Source: DATBDE01 sp036270095
Lineage (GTDB): Bacteria; Actinomycetota; Thermoleophilia; Solirubrobacterales; Solirubrobacteraceae
Length of the DNA stretch: 42,632 nt
NCBI GenBank assembly: GCA_036270095.1
Contig: DATBDE010000087.1
Location: forward strand, 1 to 42,632
Reading direction: 5' to 3'
In this document: in pieces, positions 7,486 through 15,695 of the stretch
Numbering within the stretch: position 1 is the first letter of the stretch
Layout of the letters: each line of letters begins with the position of its first letter
Notes under the pieces: generated by a model
What the model saw: the letters and a program-made list of their open reading frames with translations, nothing else
The model's database searches: none
What the model was told of the DNA's origin: nothing
Program-made: the position numbers and the translations under genes

Positions 7486-8607
7486 TCAGGCGATGAGATC
7501 GACCACCGCCGCGGCGAAGCGAGCGGCGTACCGCTCGCTCGAGAACGCGCGGGCCCGTTGCCGCGCCGCCCGCCCGAGCCGCGCCGCCCGCTCGGGGTCC
7601 GCAAGCACACGCGTCACGGCGGAAGCGAGCCCTCCGACGTCGCCGGGCGCGACCAGGACGCCGTCGATCGCGTCGCGCACGATGTCCCTGGGGCCGCCGC
7701 CGGCCGCCGCGACGACGGGCTTGCCGAGGGCCATGGCCTCGACGATCGTCAGTCCGAACGGCTCGTCGGCGGCGGCGGAGACGACAACGTCCATCGCCTG
7801 GAGCCAGGGCGCGACGTCGGACCGCTGTCCGGCGAAGAGCACGCACTGCTCCAGCCCGAGGTCGGCGACGCGACGCCTCAGGTACGGCTCGTAGTCGGGC
7901 TCCAGCGCATGGACGCCGCCGACGACGACGCAATGAAGCTCCGGTTGCTCCCCCAGGACCTGCGGCAGCGCCTCGACGAGCACGTGCACGCCCTTCCAGC
8001 GCTGCAGCCGGGCGACGACGCCCACGAGCGGGCCGGCGCCGGGCAGCCCCAGCCGCGCCCGCGCCTCGGCGGGCGCCGGAAGGCGCTCGGGGTCGAAGCG
8101 AGCAAGATCGATGCCCGGGTGGACGACCGCGACCGGTCGGTGCGGTGCGAGCGAGCGCTGAGCGCGGGCGCCCGCCTGCGACACGGCGACGACGCCGCGG
8201 GCGGGAAGCACCGTCGCCACGCGATCGAGCGCGCTCCGAGGCAAGGGCATGCCGTGCTGACACCACACGGCGGGCGCGCCGGCGAGCCTCGCTGCCGGGC
8301 CGGCGTAGAGCTGGGCCTTCGTCATCCATCCGACCACGACGTCGGGTCGGTCGCGCCGTAGCGCCCGGGCCAGCCCCCCAACCGTCCGCGCGTAGCGGTG
8401 CAGCTCGCGCAGACGGCCGGCGGGGAGGACCGTCGACGGCGCTCCGGCCGCAGCGCATGCGGCCACCATCGGGCCGTCCTCCAGGAACACCACCCGCCAT
8501 GCGAAGCCGAGACCGCGGCCGTGGCGCAGCAGCGCCAACAGCGCCGACTCGGCGCCGCCGCGCTGCTCGGCCAGCGGCATGACGATCGTGCACCTGAGGC
8601 TCCCCAC
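7486..8607 (-). CDS. Glycosyltransferase family 4 (GT-B fold)
   Basis: A 373-residue GT4-type transferase beginning CTIVMPLAEQRGGAESALLA. The donor domain has VGVVARLQRWKGVHVLVEAL, then the E-x7-E motif in ADEPFGLTIVEAMALGKPVV (about residues 275-295) and GGPRDIV. I favour the GTG at 8607, because the first strand (CTIVMPL) is then complete; the ATG at 8580 would cut it away. The upstream gene on the other strand starts only 27 bases away at 8635, so both promoters must be compressed into, or overlap, coding sequence. A near-palindromic AGTGATACCT (8617-8626) can be read as a -10-like box in both directions. Confidence 0.85.
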   Translation of the reverse strand: MGSLRCTIVMPLAEQRGGAESALLALLRHGRGLGFAWRVVFLEDGPMVAACAAAGAPSTVLPAGRLRELHRYARTVGGLARALRRDRPDVVVGWMTKAQLYAGPAARLAGAPAVWCQHGMPLPRSALDRVATVLPARGVVAVSQAGARAQRSLAPHRPVAVVHPGIDLARFDPERLPAPAEARARLGLPGAGPLVGVVARLQRWKGVHVLVEALPQVLGEQPELHCVVVGGVHALEPDYEPYLRRRVADLGLEQCVLFAGQRSDVAPWLQAMDVVVSAAADEPFGLTIVEAMALGKPVVAAAGGGPRDIVRDAIDGVLVAPGDVGGLASAVTRVLADPERAARLGRAARQRARAFSSERYAARFAAAVVDLIA

Positions 8608-8634
8608 GGTTGCGGGAGTGATACCTGTTGCGTC

Positions 8635-9168
8635 GTGCACGCCCGCGCCTATGACCTCTACGTCAGGCTCGTCAACGCGCTCCTGCGCGTCCCCTCGCAC
8701 GCGGTGCGCCGGCTGGTGTTCGTCTCGCTGGTCCGGGCGCAGGCGGCGGACGACGTCTCGCTCGAGCGCGGGGTCCGGGTGACGGGAAAGGGCGGCGTCA
8801 CGGTGGGCGAGAGCACCAACATCAATACCGGGGTCGTGCTCGACGGACGAGGCGGCCTGTACATCGGCGCCAAGGTGAACATCTCGCCCGAGGCGCTCAT
8901 TCTGACCGCGGAGCACAACCCGCGCTCACCGGACTTCGCCGGCGTCGAGTCGGCGGTGGTGATCGGCGATCGCGTGTGGATCGCAGCGCGGGCCATCGTC
9001 CTGCCCGGCGCTCGCGTCGGCGAGGGCGCCGTGGTGGGGGCGGGCGCCGTGGTACGGGGCGTGGTCGAGCCCTGGACCATCGTCGTGGGTAACCCCGCCC
9101 GCAAGGTCGGCGACCGGCCCGCGGATGCGCAGAGCTCGCTGCAGCCCTACCGCCGATGGCTGCACTGA
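8635..9168 (+). CDS. Hexapeptide-repeat O-acetyltransferase (WcaF/LacA-like)
   Basis: A 177-residue left-handed beta-helix acyltransferase. Hexapeptide repeats run from about residue 55 (VTGKGGVTVGES, IGAKVNISPEALILT) to IVLPGARVGEGAVVGAGAVV and end in the family signature VVGNPARKVG. The catalytic histidine is in TAEHNPRSP (about residue 92). Such enzymes transfer acetyl from acetyl-CoA to a sugar hydroxyl, so this one probably decorates the polysaccharide repeat. The GTG at 8635 is chosen as the most upstream start after the divergent gene; the preceding GTGATACCT could act as a -10 region giving a leaderless message. It ends three bases before the convergent GT2 gene. Confidence 0.87.
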   Translation: MHARAYDLYVRLVNALLRVPSHAVRRLVFVSLVRAQAADDVSLERGVRVTGKGGVTVGESTNINTGVVLDGRGGLYIGAKVNISPEALILTAEHNPRSPDFAGVESAVVIGDRVWIAARAIVLPGARVGEGAVVGAGAVVRGVVEPWTIVVGNPARKVGDRPADAQSSLQPYRRWLH

Positions 9169-9171
9169 GGC

Positions 9172-10131
9172 CTACCAGCCGAACGGGATCAGCGCGCGCT
9201 GGACCAGCCGGATGCGGGCCCGGTCCGCATCGCCCTGCGTCGCCCGCAGCCACCGGTGGACGAGCCGGGTCGGTCGACCGCGCGGATCGGCCACCCCGTC
9301 CCAGTCGACATCCCAAAGGTCGAGCTTCTTGAACCGGTCGGGTCCGCCCGCCCGCATCCAGCCCAGGACCTCCTCGTCCCAGGGGTAGTGCGGCTCCTCG
9401 GCGATCGACCGCATGTCGATCCCCTCGGCCTCGTACGGAGCGAGCCAGGACTCCGGCAGCGGCGCGACGCGCTCGGGCGGGATCGCGTCCATGTGGTGGT
9501 ACTGCCGGTAGAGCTGGATGGGGCGCTTGTGCGGCAGGTTGAGCAGCTCCCAGCACTGGTACCAGCGCTGCTTGCTCTTCATGCGCGCCCAGTTCGCGTA
9601 CTGGTAGTGCAGGACCTTGACGTCGCTGAGCGAGACGGACGGTGCCGATGCCCGGACGGGAAGGCGGATCGAGTGGATCCGCTCGCCCGCATGCGCCGCC
9701 CCGTCGTCGACGTAGCCGAACACGATGTCCTCGTCGGGCAGCCAGCAGGAGCGGAAGGCCGGGAGGATGTTGACCCAGCGCATGCGCACCACGGTCCCGG
9801 CCGGGGCCTCCGCGACGGCCGCGAAGGCCGCGCTGCGGCGCCAGGTGGGCGCGAGGATCTCGTCGGCGTCGAGCGCGAAGATCACCCGCTTGCCGGGGAA
9901 CCCGCGCGCAGCTTCGAGCAGGAGCCGCTGCCGCGCGCCCTCGTCGTATTCCGGTCCCGTGTTCTCGATGAGCGTGACCTTGGGGTGGCGCGCGGCGATC
10001 TCGTGCGACCCGTCGGTCGAGCCCTGGTCGGCGACGACGATGTGGTCGGCCCACAGGCTCGTGCAGCCGAGGAAGCGGTCGAGGATCCACGCCTCGTTGC
10101 GCACCGGCGTGAGGACGATCGTCGTGGTCAC
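9172..10131 (-). CDS. Glycosyltransferase family 2
   Basis: A 319-residue GT-A transferase. It shows TIVLTPVRNEAWILDRFL, HIVVADQGSTDGSHEIA (nucleotide binding) and the metal-binding DAD in VIFALDADEIL (about residue 103). After the catalytic core it has VLHYQYANWARMKSKQRWYQ and an aromatic-rich tail, resembling the GT2 branch that modifies lipid-linked glycans. The GTG at 10131 gives a four-base GTGA overlap with the preceding GT2 gene. Upstream in-frame codons exist, but the extra 65 residues are Arg/Ala shadow sequence of the neighbouring gene. Donor and acceptor are unknown. Confidence 0.85.
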   Translation of the reverse strand: MTTTIVLTPVRNEAWILDRFLGCTSLWADHIVVADQGSTDGSHEIAARHPKVTLIENTGPEYDEGARQRLLLEAARGFPGKRVIFALDADEILAPTWRRSAAFAAVAEAPAGTVVRMRWVNILPAFRSCWLPDEDIVFGYVDDGAAHAGERIHSIRLPVRASAPSVSLSDVKVLHYQYANWARMKSKQRWYQCWELLNLPHKRPIQLYRQYHHMDAIPPERVAPLPESWLAPYEAEGIDMRSIAEEPHYPWDEEVLGWMRAGGPDRFKKLDLWDVDWDGVADPRGRPTRLVHRWLRATQGDADRARIRLVQRALIPFGW

Positions 10132-11063
10132 CGGCGTAGGTGCGACGTCATCCAGCTTCGCGCGCCGCCCGCGAGGAAGCGCAGGGCCAGAAGCGGCTTT
10201 CGCTCGCGGACATAGCGCCGCGCCGCGGCGAGCGCGTAGGCGGGGATGAGCCGGCGCTCGCGAAAGCGCCAGGCCGAGCGGACGGTCTCGCGCTGAGCCG
10301 GCGCGAGGCCGACGGGGTCCCTCCACCGCTCATAGAGGCGTCGCTCCTGGCTCCCCAGCCGGTCCCGGTCCGCGGTCGACTGGCCGCCGTGGCGCCGATG
10401 CCGGACGAGGCGCTCGGGCACGTAGTGGATCCTCCGCACCAGCGCGAGGTGCAGGAACAGGTTCGTGTCCTCGAAGGGCTGGCCGAACCCTTCGTCCCAC
10501 CCGGGAGTCAAGCGGAACGCAGAATGGCGGATGAGCGCCATTGACGGCACAATGGCCGCAAGACAGAACACCGACACAAACGGGGTGTCGGGTTCGTCCG
10601 GGCGGAGTGGCCGCAGCCAGTGGCCGGAGGCAACCCAGCGCGGCGTCCAAGGCTCCCCACTCGACGCGACCGGGTGCCCTTGACCATCGATGAGCGTGTA
10701 GGCGCAGTGCGCCATCCCGACGCCGGGGCGACCGTCGAGGTAGCCGGCCAGGATGTCGAGCGCCGTGGGCTCGAGGCAATCATCGGCGTCCAGGAACAGG
10801 AGGTACTGCGCGTCGGCGTCGGCTGCCCTCAGGCCGGCGTTGCGTGCCGCGGCGACGCCGCCACGGTGGGGCTGTCGCACCAGCCGCACGCGCGGGTCAC
10901 GCCGGGCCCAGTCGGAGGCGACGCCGGCCGTGCCGTCGGTGCTGCCGTCGTCCACCACGGTCAGGTCCCAGTCGTCGAGCGACTGCGCCACCAGGCTTGC
11001 GATCGTCTCGTCGAGGTACGGGCCCGCGTTGAAGGCCGGCACGATGACGCTCACTCGAGGCAT
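10128..11063 (-). CDS. Glycosyltransferase family 2
   Basis: A 311-residue classical GT2 enzyme. It opens with PRVSVIVPAFNAGPYLDETI, has WDLTVVDDGSTDGTAGVA and the DxD motif in YLLFLDADDCLEPTAL (about residue 95), and ends with a basic, arginine-rich helix likely lying on the membrane. It begins the two-gene leftward GT2 pair and is divergent from the GT4 gene at 11084, with only 20 bases between the starts. It likely transfers one hexose-type residue in repeat-unit assembly. Confidence 0.87.
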   Translation of the reverse strand: MPRVSVIVPAFNAGPYLDETIASLVAQSLDDWDLTVVDDGSTDGTAGVASDWARRDPRVRLVRQPHRGGVAAARNAGLRAADADAQYLLFLDADDCLEPTALDILAGYLDGRPGVGMAHCAYTLIDGQGHPVASSGEPWTPRWVASGHWLRPLRPDEPDTPFVSVFCLAAIVPSMALIRHSAFRLTPGWDEGFGQPFEDTNLFLHLALVRRIHYVPERLVRHRRHGGQSTADRDRLGSQERRLYERWRDPVGLAPAQRETVRSAWRFRERRLIPAYALAAARRYVRERKPLLALRFLAGGARSWMTSHLRR

Positions 11064-11083
11064 CGGCCCGCTGCACGCTAACC

Positions 11084-12229
11084 GTGCGCATCCTGTTCGT
11101 TCAACCGTTCGGAGTCGGCGGGCCTGGAGGGGGCCCGCGGGTCCTGCGCACGCTGATCCGGGCCTCCTCGGTGGACGCGCTCAGCATTTGCACGTCGCCG
11201 GAGGCGCCCCCGCGCACCGAACTCGTCGAGGAGCGCCACGTCCGCTCCCGACCCGCCGTGGGGCGGCTCGAGCACACGCGGCTCGCCCCCGGACTGGGTG
11301 CGCTCGACGTCCCCGCGCAGCGCGGCCTTGCGCGCACCCTGCGACGAACGGCGGTGCAATGGGGGGCGCAGGCCGTTCACTGCACCGCCCACGCGCTGGA
11401 CTTCTGGGCCGGCCTCCGTGTTGCGCACGACCTGCAGCTCCCCTATCTCCTGGGCGTCCACGACGACCTGCGATACGCGCTGCGGGGCAGCCCCGTGCGC
11501 CGCCTGGCCTTGCGGCGCCTCGGGAACGCCTGGCGCGTTGCCGACGCGCGGTTCGTGATCACGCGTCAGCTCGGGAGCGAGTACTGCACCCGCTACGGCG
11601 AGCGGCCCTTCACCGTCCTGACCGACGGGCTTGAGAGCATCGCCACCCGCGCTCCGAGCCCGCGCGAGTCGACCTTGCACGTCTACTTCATGGGGGCGTA
11701 CCACACGTCCTACCGCGAGAACTTCGACGCCCTTCTGTCCGCGCTCGCGCAGCTTCGCGCCGCGCGGCCCGGGCGCACGGTGTCGCTGACGTGGCGCGGC
11801 GGTGGCCTGCCGTTCGCGCACGCGTCCGACGTGCCGATGGAGGTCCGAGGCTTTGCGCCCGACGAAACGCCGCAGCGCGAGGCCGGCGACGCCGACCTGC
11901 TCTACCTGCCGCTGCCGTTCGGTGCCGCCCATCGCGACTTCGTCCGCTTCAGCCTGTCGACCAAGCTCGTGACCTACCTGGGCACCGGACGGCCGATCCT
12001 GTACCACGGCCCGAAGGAGGCGGCCGCCGCCCGCCTGCTCAGCGAGCACGACGCGGCGATCGTCGTCGACTCGCCGCGCCCGGAGGCGCTGGTCGCCGGC
12101 ATCGAGCGCGGGCTCGAGCGGGCGGCCACGATCGGCGCCAACGCCCTGGCGCTTGCGCGAGCGGAGTTCTCGGTGCGCCAGGTCCGCGACCGCTTTCTGT
12201 CCGGCCTCGACGGCTTGGCGAGCGCTTGA
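11084..12229 (+). CDS. Glycosyltransferase family 4-like
   Basis: A 381-residue GT-B protein, more divergent than its neighbours. The N-terminus MRILFVQPFGVGGPGGGPRV is the usual first strand with a glycine-rich loop. The C-terminal half has HVYFMGAYHTSYRENFDALL, then FVRFSLSTKLVTYLGTGRPI, a block typical of GT4 proteins whose donor glutamate region is replaced by the STKLxxYLxxGxPI variant. The start is a GTG 20 bases from the divergent gene. The stop TGA overlaps the likely TTG start of the flippase gene (TTGA), so the two are translationally coupled. Confidence 0.8.
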   Translation: MRILFVQPFGVGGPGGGPRVLRTLIRASSVDALSICTSPEAPPRTELVEERHVRSRPAVGRLEHTRLAPGLGALDVPAQRGLARTLRRTAVQWGAQAVHCTAHALDFWAGLRVAHDLQLPYLLGVHDDLRYALRGSPVRRLALRRLGNAWRVADARFVITRQLGSEYCTRYGERPFTVLTDGLESIATRAPSPRESTLHVYFMGAYHTSYRENFDALLSALAQLRAARPGRTVSLTWRGGGLPFAHASDVPMEVRGFAPDETPQREAGDADLLYLPLPFGAAHRDFVRFSLSTKLVTYLGTGRPILYHGPKEAAAARLLSEHDAAIVVDSPRPEALVAGIERGLERAATIGANALALARAEFSVRQVRDRFLSGLDGLASA

Positions 12230-13740
12230 GCGCCGCCGAGGATGAGCTGACGCTCGAACCCGGCGCCATCGCCGAGGAGACGCTGACCTCGGCGCAGGCG
12301 AAGTCCCGCGCGGCCACCGGGGTGGCCATGCTGATGGGACGAGGCGTCGCCTTCCAGGTCCTCGGGTTCCTGGGCAACCTCGTCCTCGCGCGCCTGCTCG
12401 TCCCCGAGGACTTCGGCCTCGTGGCGATCGGGTACGCCGTGGTGAACCTCGGCCGGTTCCTGGCCGTGGGTGGGCTCGGGTACGCCATCGTGGGCCGGGC
12501 CGAGGCGCCCGCCCGGGGCGAGCTGCGGGCGATCACCGGGCTGCAGCTCGTCATCACGTCGACGATCGGCATCGTCGCCACGGCGGTCGCCGTCTCGGTG
12601 GGCAACACGGCGCTCGTAACCGCGGTCATGATGCTCGCGCTCCCGCTGTCGGCGTTCCGGTCGCCGGCCGTGCTGCTCCTGCAGCGGAAGATGGAGTTCA
12701 AGGCGCAGGTCAAGATCGACGCGACCGAGGTCGTCGTCAACCTCGCGTGGGCGATCCCCGCTGCCGCGCTCGGCTTCGGGGCGTGGAGCCTCGCGACGGC
12801 GATGGTCGTCGCCGCGGCGGCAGCGACGGTGGTGGCCTGCATCGTGAGTCCGGCCGGCTTCCTCGTGCCGTCGTTACAGCTCGCCCGGCTCCGCTCGATC
12901 CTCGGGTTCGGCGTGCGCTTCCAGGCGGTGAACGCGAGCCATCTCGCCAACGACCTCGTCCTCACCGCGGGCATCGGCGCCATCGGCGGCGTCCCGGTGC
13001 TGGGCCTGTGGAACTTCGCCTACCGGATCCTCCGTGCGCCGTACCTCCTGTTCGAGGCCATGTGGCACGTCGGGTTCCCGCTGTTCGCGCGCCTCGAAGG
13101 GTCGCCCGACGCCCGCGATGTCGGAGGCCTTCTGGAGCGGATGGTGGCGACCGTTGCGGTCGCGGTGGTCGCGGTGCTCACGCCGCTGGTCGCCTCCAGC
13201 CCCGCGCTGGTCCCACTCCTGTTCGGGGATGACTGGGCCGACGCGGCCCTGATCCTCCCGGGCTCCGCCCTGGCCATCGGCGTCTACGGGCCGATCGGGA
13301 TCAGCGGCTACGCCTACCTGTACGCCCAGGGGGACTCCACCACGGCCCTGCAGGGGAGCTTCCTCAGCAACGCCGTGCGCTGGGGGACGACCTTCGGGCT
13401 GCTGCCCGGTCTCGGCGTGGTCGCGATCGGCATCGGATGGGCGGCCGCCGCCTTCTGCGAGCTGCCGCTCGTCGCCCATCGCACCCGCAAGCGCTGCGGG
13501 GCGCGCCTGGTGCGGCGGGTCGTGCGCCCCGCACTCGCCGGATCCGTCGCGGGCGCCGCGGGATGGGTGGTCGCGGACCGCCTCGGCGTGACTGTGCCCT
13601 CGGCGCTGCTCTCGGTGGCGACGGCGACGGCCGGCTTCGCGGCGCTGATGTGGATCTTCGATCGCGACGAGCTGAAGGCGGCCGTCTCCATGATCCGCGG
13701 GGCGGCCCGCGAGGCGAGGCAGGGCATCCGGCAAGCATGA
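12226..13740 (+). CDS. Wzx-type polysaccharide flippase (MOP superfamily)
   Basis: A 504-residue multi-pass membrane protein with about 12-14 hydrophobic segments. The start of the membrane part reads GVAMLMGRGVAFQVLGFLGN, then LVLARLLVPEDFGLVAIGYA, the block by which polysaccharide-transport (RfbX/Wzx, TuaB-like) proteins are recognised; LWNFAYRILRAPYLLFEAMW lies in the middle. It should flip the lipid-linked repeat unit to the outer leaflet for the polymerases in this locus. The TTG at 12226 is chosen because its TTGA overlaps the stop of the GT4 gene; it gives a 30-residue acidic leader before the first helix. A later GTG (about 12322) is possible. Confidence 0.87.
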   Translation: MSAAEDELTLEPGAIAEETLTSAQAKSRAATGVAMLMGRGVAFQVLGFLGNLVLARLLVPEDFGLVAIGYAVVNLGRFLAVGGLGYAIVGRAEAPARGELRAITGLQLVITSTIGIVATAVAVSVGNTALVTAVMMLALPLSAFRSPAVLLLQRKMEFKAQVKIDATEVVVNLAWAIPAAALGFGAWSLATAMVVAAAAATVVACIVSPAGFLVPSLQLARLRSILGFGVRFQAVNASHLANDLVLTAGIGAIGGVPVLGLWNFAYRILRAPYLLFEAMWHVGFPLFARLEGSPDARDVGGLLERMVATVAVAVVAVLTPLVASSPALVPLLFGDDWADAALILPGSALAIGVYGPIGISGYAYLYAQGDSTTALQGSFLSNAVRWGTTFGLLPGLGVVAIGIGWAAAAFCELPLVAHRTRKRCGARLVRRVVRPALAGSVAGAAGWVVADRLGVTVPSALLSVATATAGFAALMWIFDRDELKAAVSMIRGAAREARQGIRQA

Positions 13741-14543
13741 GCGCCGGCGACTACGACTCCTACCACGAGCGGGGGCGCACGGCCGTGTTCGGCGACGTCT
13801 TCGAGCGGGTTCGCGTGCGCACGGTCGAGTGGATCCTCGAGCGCGACCCCGACCTGCGCACGACGGGGACGCTGCTCGACCTGGGCGCCGGCGAGGGGCG
13901 CTACTTGCCGCTCTGGCAACGCCGCAATCCGCGCGCCACCATCGTCGCCGCCGACCTGTCGGCGCTGGCGTCCGAGCGCTCCGCGGGCCGGCACCCCGAC
14001 GTACGGCACGTCGTCGCCGACGCCCAGGAGGTGCCGCTGGCCGACGGCTCGGTGGACGCGATCGTCTCGATCGAGGTGCTCGAGCACGTGCCCTCGGGGG
14101 CGAGGATGCTGCGCGAGGTCAGCCGCCTGCTGCGGTCGGGCGGATGGGCGCTGATCTCGACACCGTGCGGCAACCGTGGGTCGTTCCCGTGGGTCCTGGC
14201 CGCGGTGAGCGGCGAGCTGTCGGCCGGGAACGGCGGCGGGGTCCGCTTCGGGCGCATCGACGACCCGACCCACCTGCGCCTCTATCGGCAGCAGGAGCTG
14301 GAGCGCCTGTGCGCGGCGAGCGGGCTCGAGGTCCGCCGCACGTATCGCAGCGGGCACCTCTTCACGCACCTGGCCGAGCGGCTGGAGCTCGCCGTCAAGC
14401 GCCGGGTGGACATCAAGCGTCGCTCGGGTGCGGCGGATGAGGCGTTCTCCCGCGTCCTCGACGCCGTGGCCCTGCTCGACCTCCGGCTCCTGCGGCCGCT
14501 CCCCAACGCAAGCACGATGGTGCTGGTGCTGCGCCGGCCCTGA
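13737..14543 (+). CDS. SAM-dependent class I methyltransferase
   Basis: A 268-residue methyltransferase with motif I LLDLGAGEGRYLPLW (about residues 45-58), motif II IVAADLSALA, the motif IV region DAIVSIEVLEHVPSGARMLR and LLRSGGWALISTPCG, typical of the Methyltransf_11/25 group that acts on sugars, lipids or small metabolites. Its ATG overlaps the flippase stop (ATGA), so it belongs to the rightward GT4-flippase-methyltransferase operon and probably methylates a sugar of the repeat, perhaps as a chain-end cap. Substrate not predictable. It converges on the next leftward GT4 gene. Confidence 0.83.
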   Translation: MSAGDYDSYHERGRTAVFGDVFERVRVRTVEWILERDPDLRTTGTLLDLGAGEGRYLPLWQRRNPRATIVAADLSALASERSAGRHPDVRHVVADAQEVPLADGSVDAIVSIEVLEHVPSGARMLREVSRLLRSGGWALISTPCGNRGSFPWVLAAVSGELSAGNGGGVRFGRIDDPTHLRLYRQQELERLCAASGLEVRRTYRSGHLFTHLAERLELAVKRRVDIKRRSGAADEAFSRVLDAVALLDLRLLRPLPNASTMVLVLRRP

Positions 14544-14553
14544 CGCGAGCGTC
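14542..14553. terminator. Small hairpin between convergent genes
   Basis: GACGC-GA-GCGTC is a perfect five-base-pair hairpin bridging the stop codons of the methyltransferase and of the convergent GT4 gene. It has no T-tract and is short, so its role as a two-way terminator is only a suggestion. Confidence 0.2.
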
Positions 14554-15695
14554 TAGGCCTTCGCCGCGGCCAGGCGCTCGTAGTGCTGCGCGTAGCCGTC
14601 GATCACCGGCGGCCAGCCGAAGCCCGCGGCGGCCTCGCGCGCGGCCGCGGCCATCGCGCTCCGCAGGCCCGGGTCCGCAGCCAGCTCCACCAGCCGGCCG
14701 GCGATCACGTCGGCGTCCCGCTCGATGAACCACCCGTTGACGCCGTCGACCAGCAGCTCCTCGACCCCGCTCACCCAGGGGATCAGCAGCGGGAGCCCCG
14801 CGGCCGCGGCCTCGAGGCTGACGAGCGGGAACGCCTCGTAGGCGGTGGGGAGCACGAAGGCATCGGCGGCGGAGTAGAAGGGGCCCACGTCGGCGACGGC
14901 GCCCGCGAAGCGCACACGGTCGCCCACCCCCGCCGCGGCGGCGACGGCTGCGTACCGGGCCGCGTCCCCTTCGCCGACGACGATGAGCCGCCACTCAGGA
15001 GCGCGGGCGAGCGACTCGATCGCGAACCGCAGCCCCTTCCGCTCCCATTCTCCGCCGACGAAGATCGCCACGGGGTCCGCGTCGTCCAGCCCGAGGCGCT
15101 CGCGGACCCGGCGACGGGCGGTCGCGTCCTCCGCGAACTCCCGAAGGTCGACGCCGTTGGAGATCACGGTGACCCGGCCGTCCAGCTTCGGGAACTCCAG
15201 CTCGATCTCGGCCGCCACGCCGCGCGACACGCCGACGATGCTGGCGGTGCGGCGGGGGTGGTAGCACCAGGACTCGGCCAGGAGGCTGAGCCGTGTTCCC
15301 AGCCACGAGTTGACCCGATGGGCGGCGGTCCGCCGGCGCGCCCGGGTGATCGTGCGGCTGCGCCGGGCGAACGCCCGGTGGCAGAAGTGCACGGTGGATG
15401 TGTCGGCCCGATTGAGGACGACGGCGCCCGTCGTGTGCACGAGCCCGCGGCGGTGACGCGAGACCAGAAACGAGCCGGCCACGAAGAACCATGGATAGGC
15501 GAGCGCAAAGGGGCGGGCGGGGCCGTGCACGCGGACCCAGTGCAGGTGCGGGTGGGGCGGGAGCCGACAGGACCGGGCGAGGACGGTTACGGTGTGGCCG
15601 CGCTCGAGCAGCCCGGTCACCAGCGCGGCCAGCTGGCGCTCCATCCCGCCCCCCGCGCCCACGTCGTGGGCCACCAGCATCACCGCCGGCCTCAT
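14553..15695 (-). CDS. Glycosyltransferase family 4 (GT-B fold)
   Basis: A 380-residue GT4 enzyme. It opens with AVMLVAHDVGAGGGMERQLA (acceptor-side loop), has VTVISNGVDLREF at the interdomain hinge, VAIFVGGEWERKGLRFAIES at the start of the donor domain, and the E-x7-E block TAYEAFPLVSLEAAAAGLPL (about residues 285-305). Its ATG overlaps the stop of the polymerase-GT fusion gene (ATGA), so it is the last gene of a leftward kinase, polymerase-GT, GT operon. Expected role: one glycosyl transfer in repeat assembly. Confidence 0.88.
   Translation of the reverse strand: MRPAVMLVAHDVGAGGGMERQLAALVTGLLERGHTVTVLARSCRLPPHPHLHWVRVHGPARPFALAYPWFFVAGSFLVSRHRRGLVHTTGAVVLNRADTSTVHFCHRAFARRSRTITRARRRTAAHRVNSWLGTRLSLLAESWCYHPRRTASIVGVSRGVAAEIELEFPKLDGRVTVISNGVDLREFAEDATARRRVRERLGLDDADPVAIFVGGEWERKGLRFAIESLARAPEWRLIVVGEGDAARYAAVAAAAGVGDRVRFAGAVADVGPFYSAADAFVLPTAYEAFPLVSLEAAAAGLPLLIPWVSGVEELLVDGVNGWFIERDADVIAGRLVELAADPGLRSAMAAAAREAAAGFGWPPVIDGYAQHYERLAAAKA

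Noticed and set aside
6328..8361. A 677-residue rightward frame opposite two GT4 genes
   Set aside because: Antisense shadow without domain-like blocks; both GT4 genes on the other strand are unmistakable.
5363..8593. A 1076-residue leftward frame that would fuse a long protein to the epimerase
   Set aside because: The upstream 770 residues are Arg/Ala/Gly-rich shadow of two real GT4 genes in another frame; the epimerase starts at the ATG at 6262.
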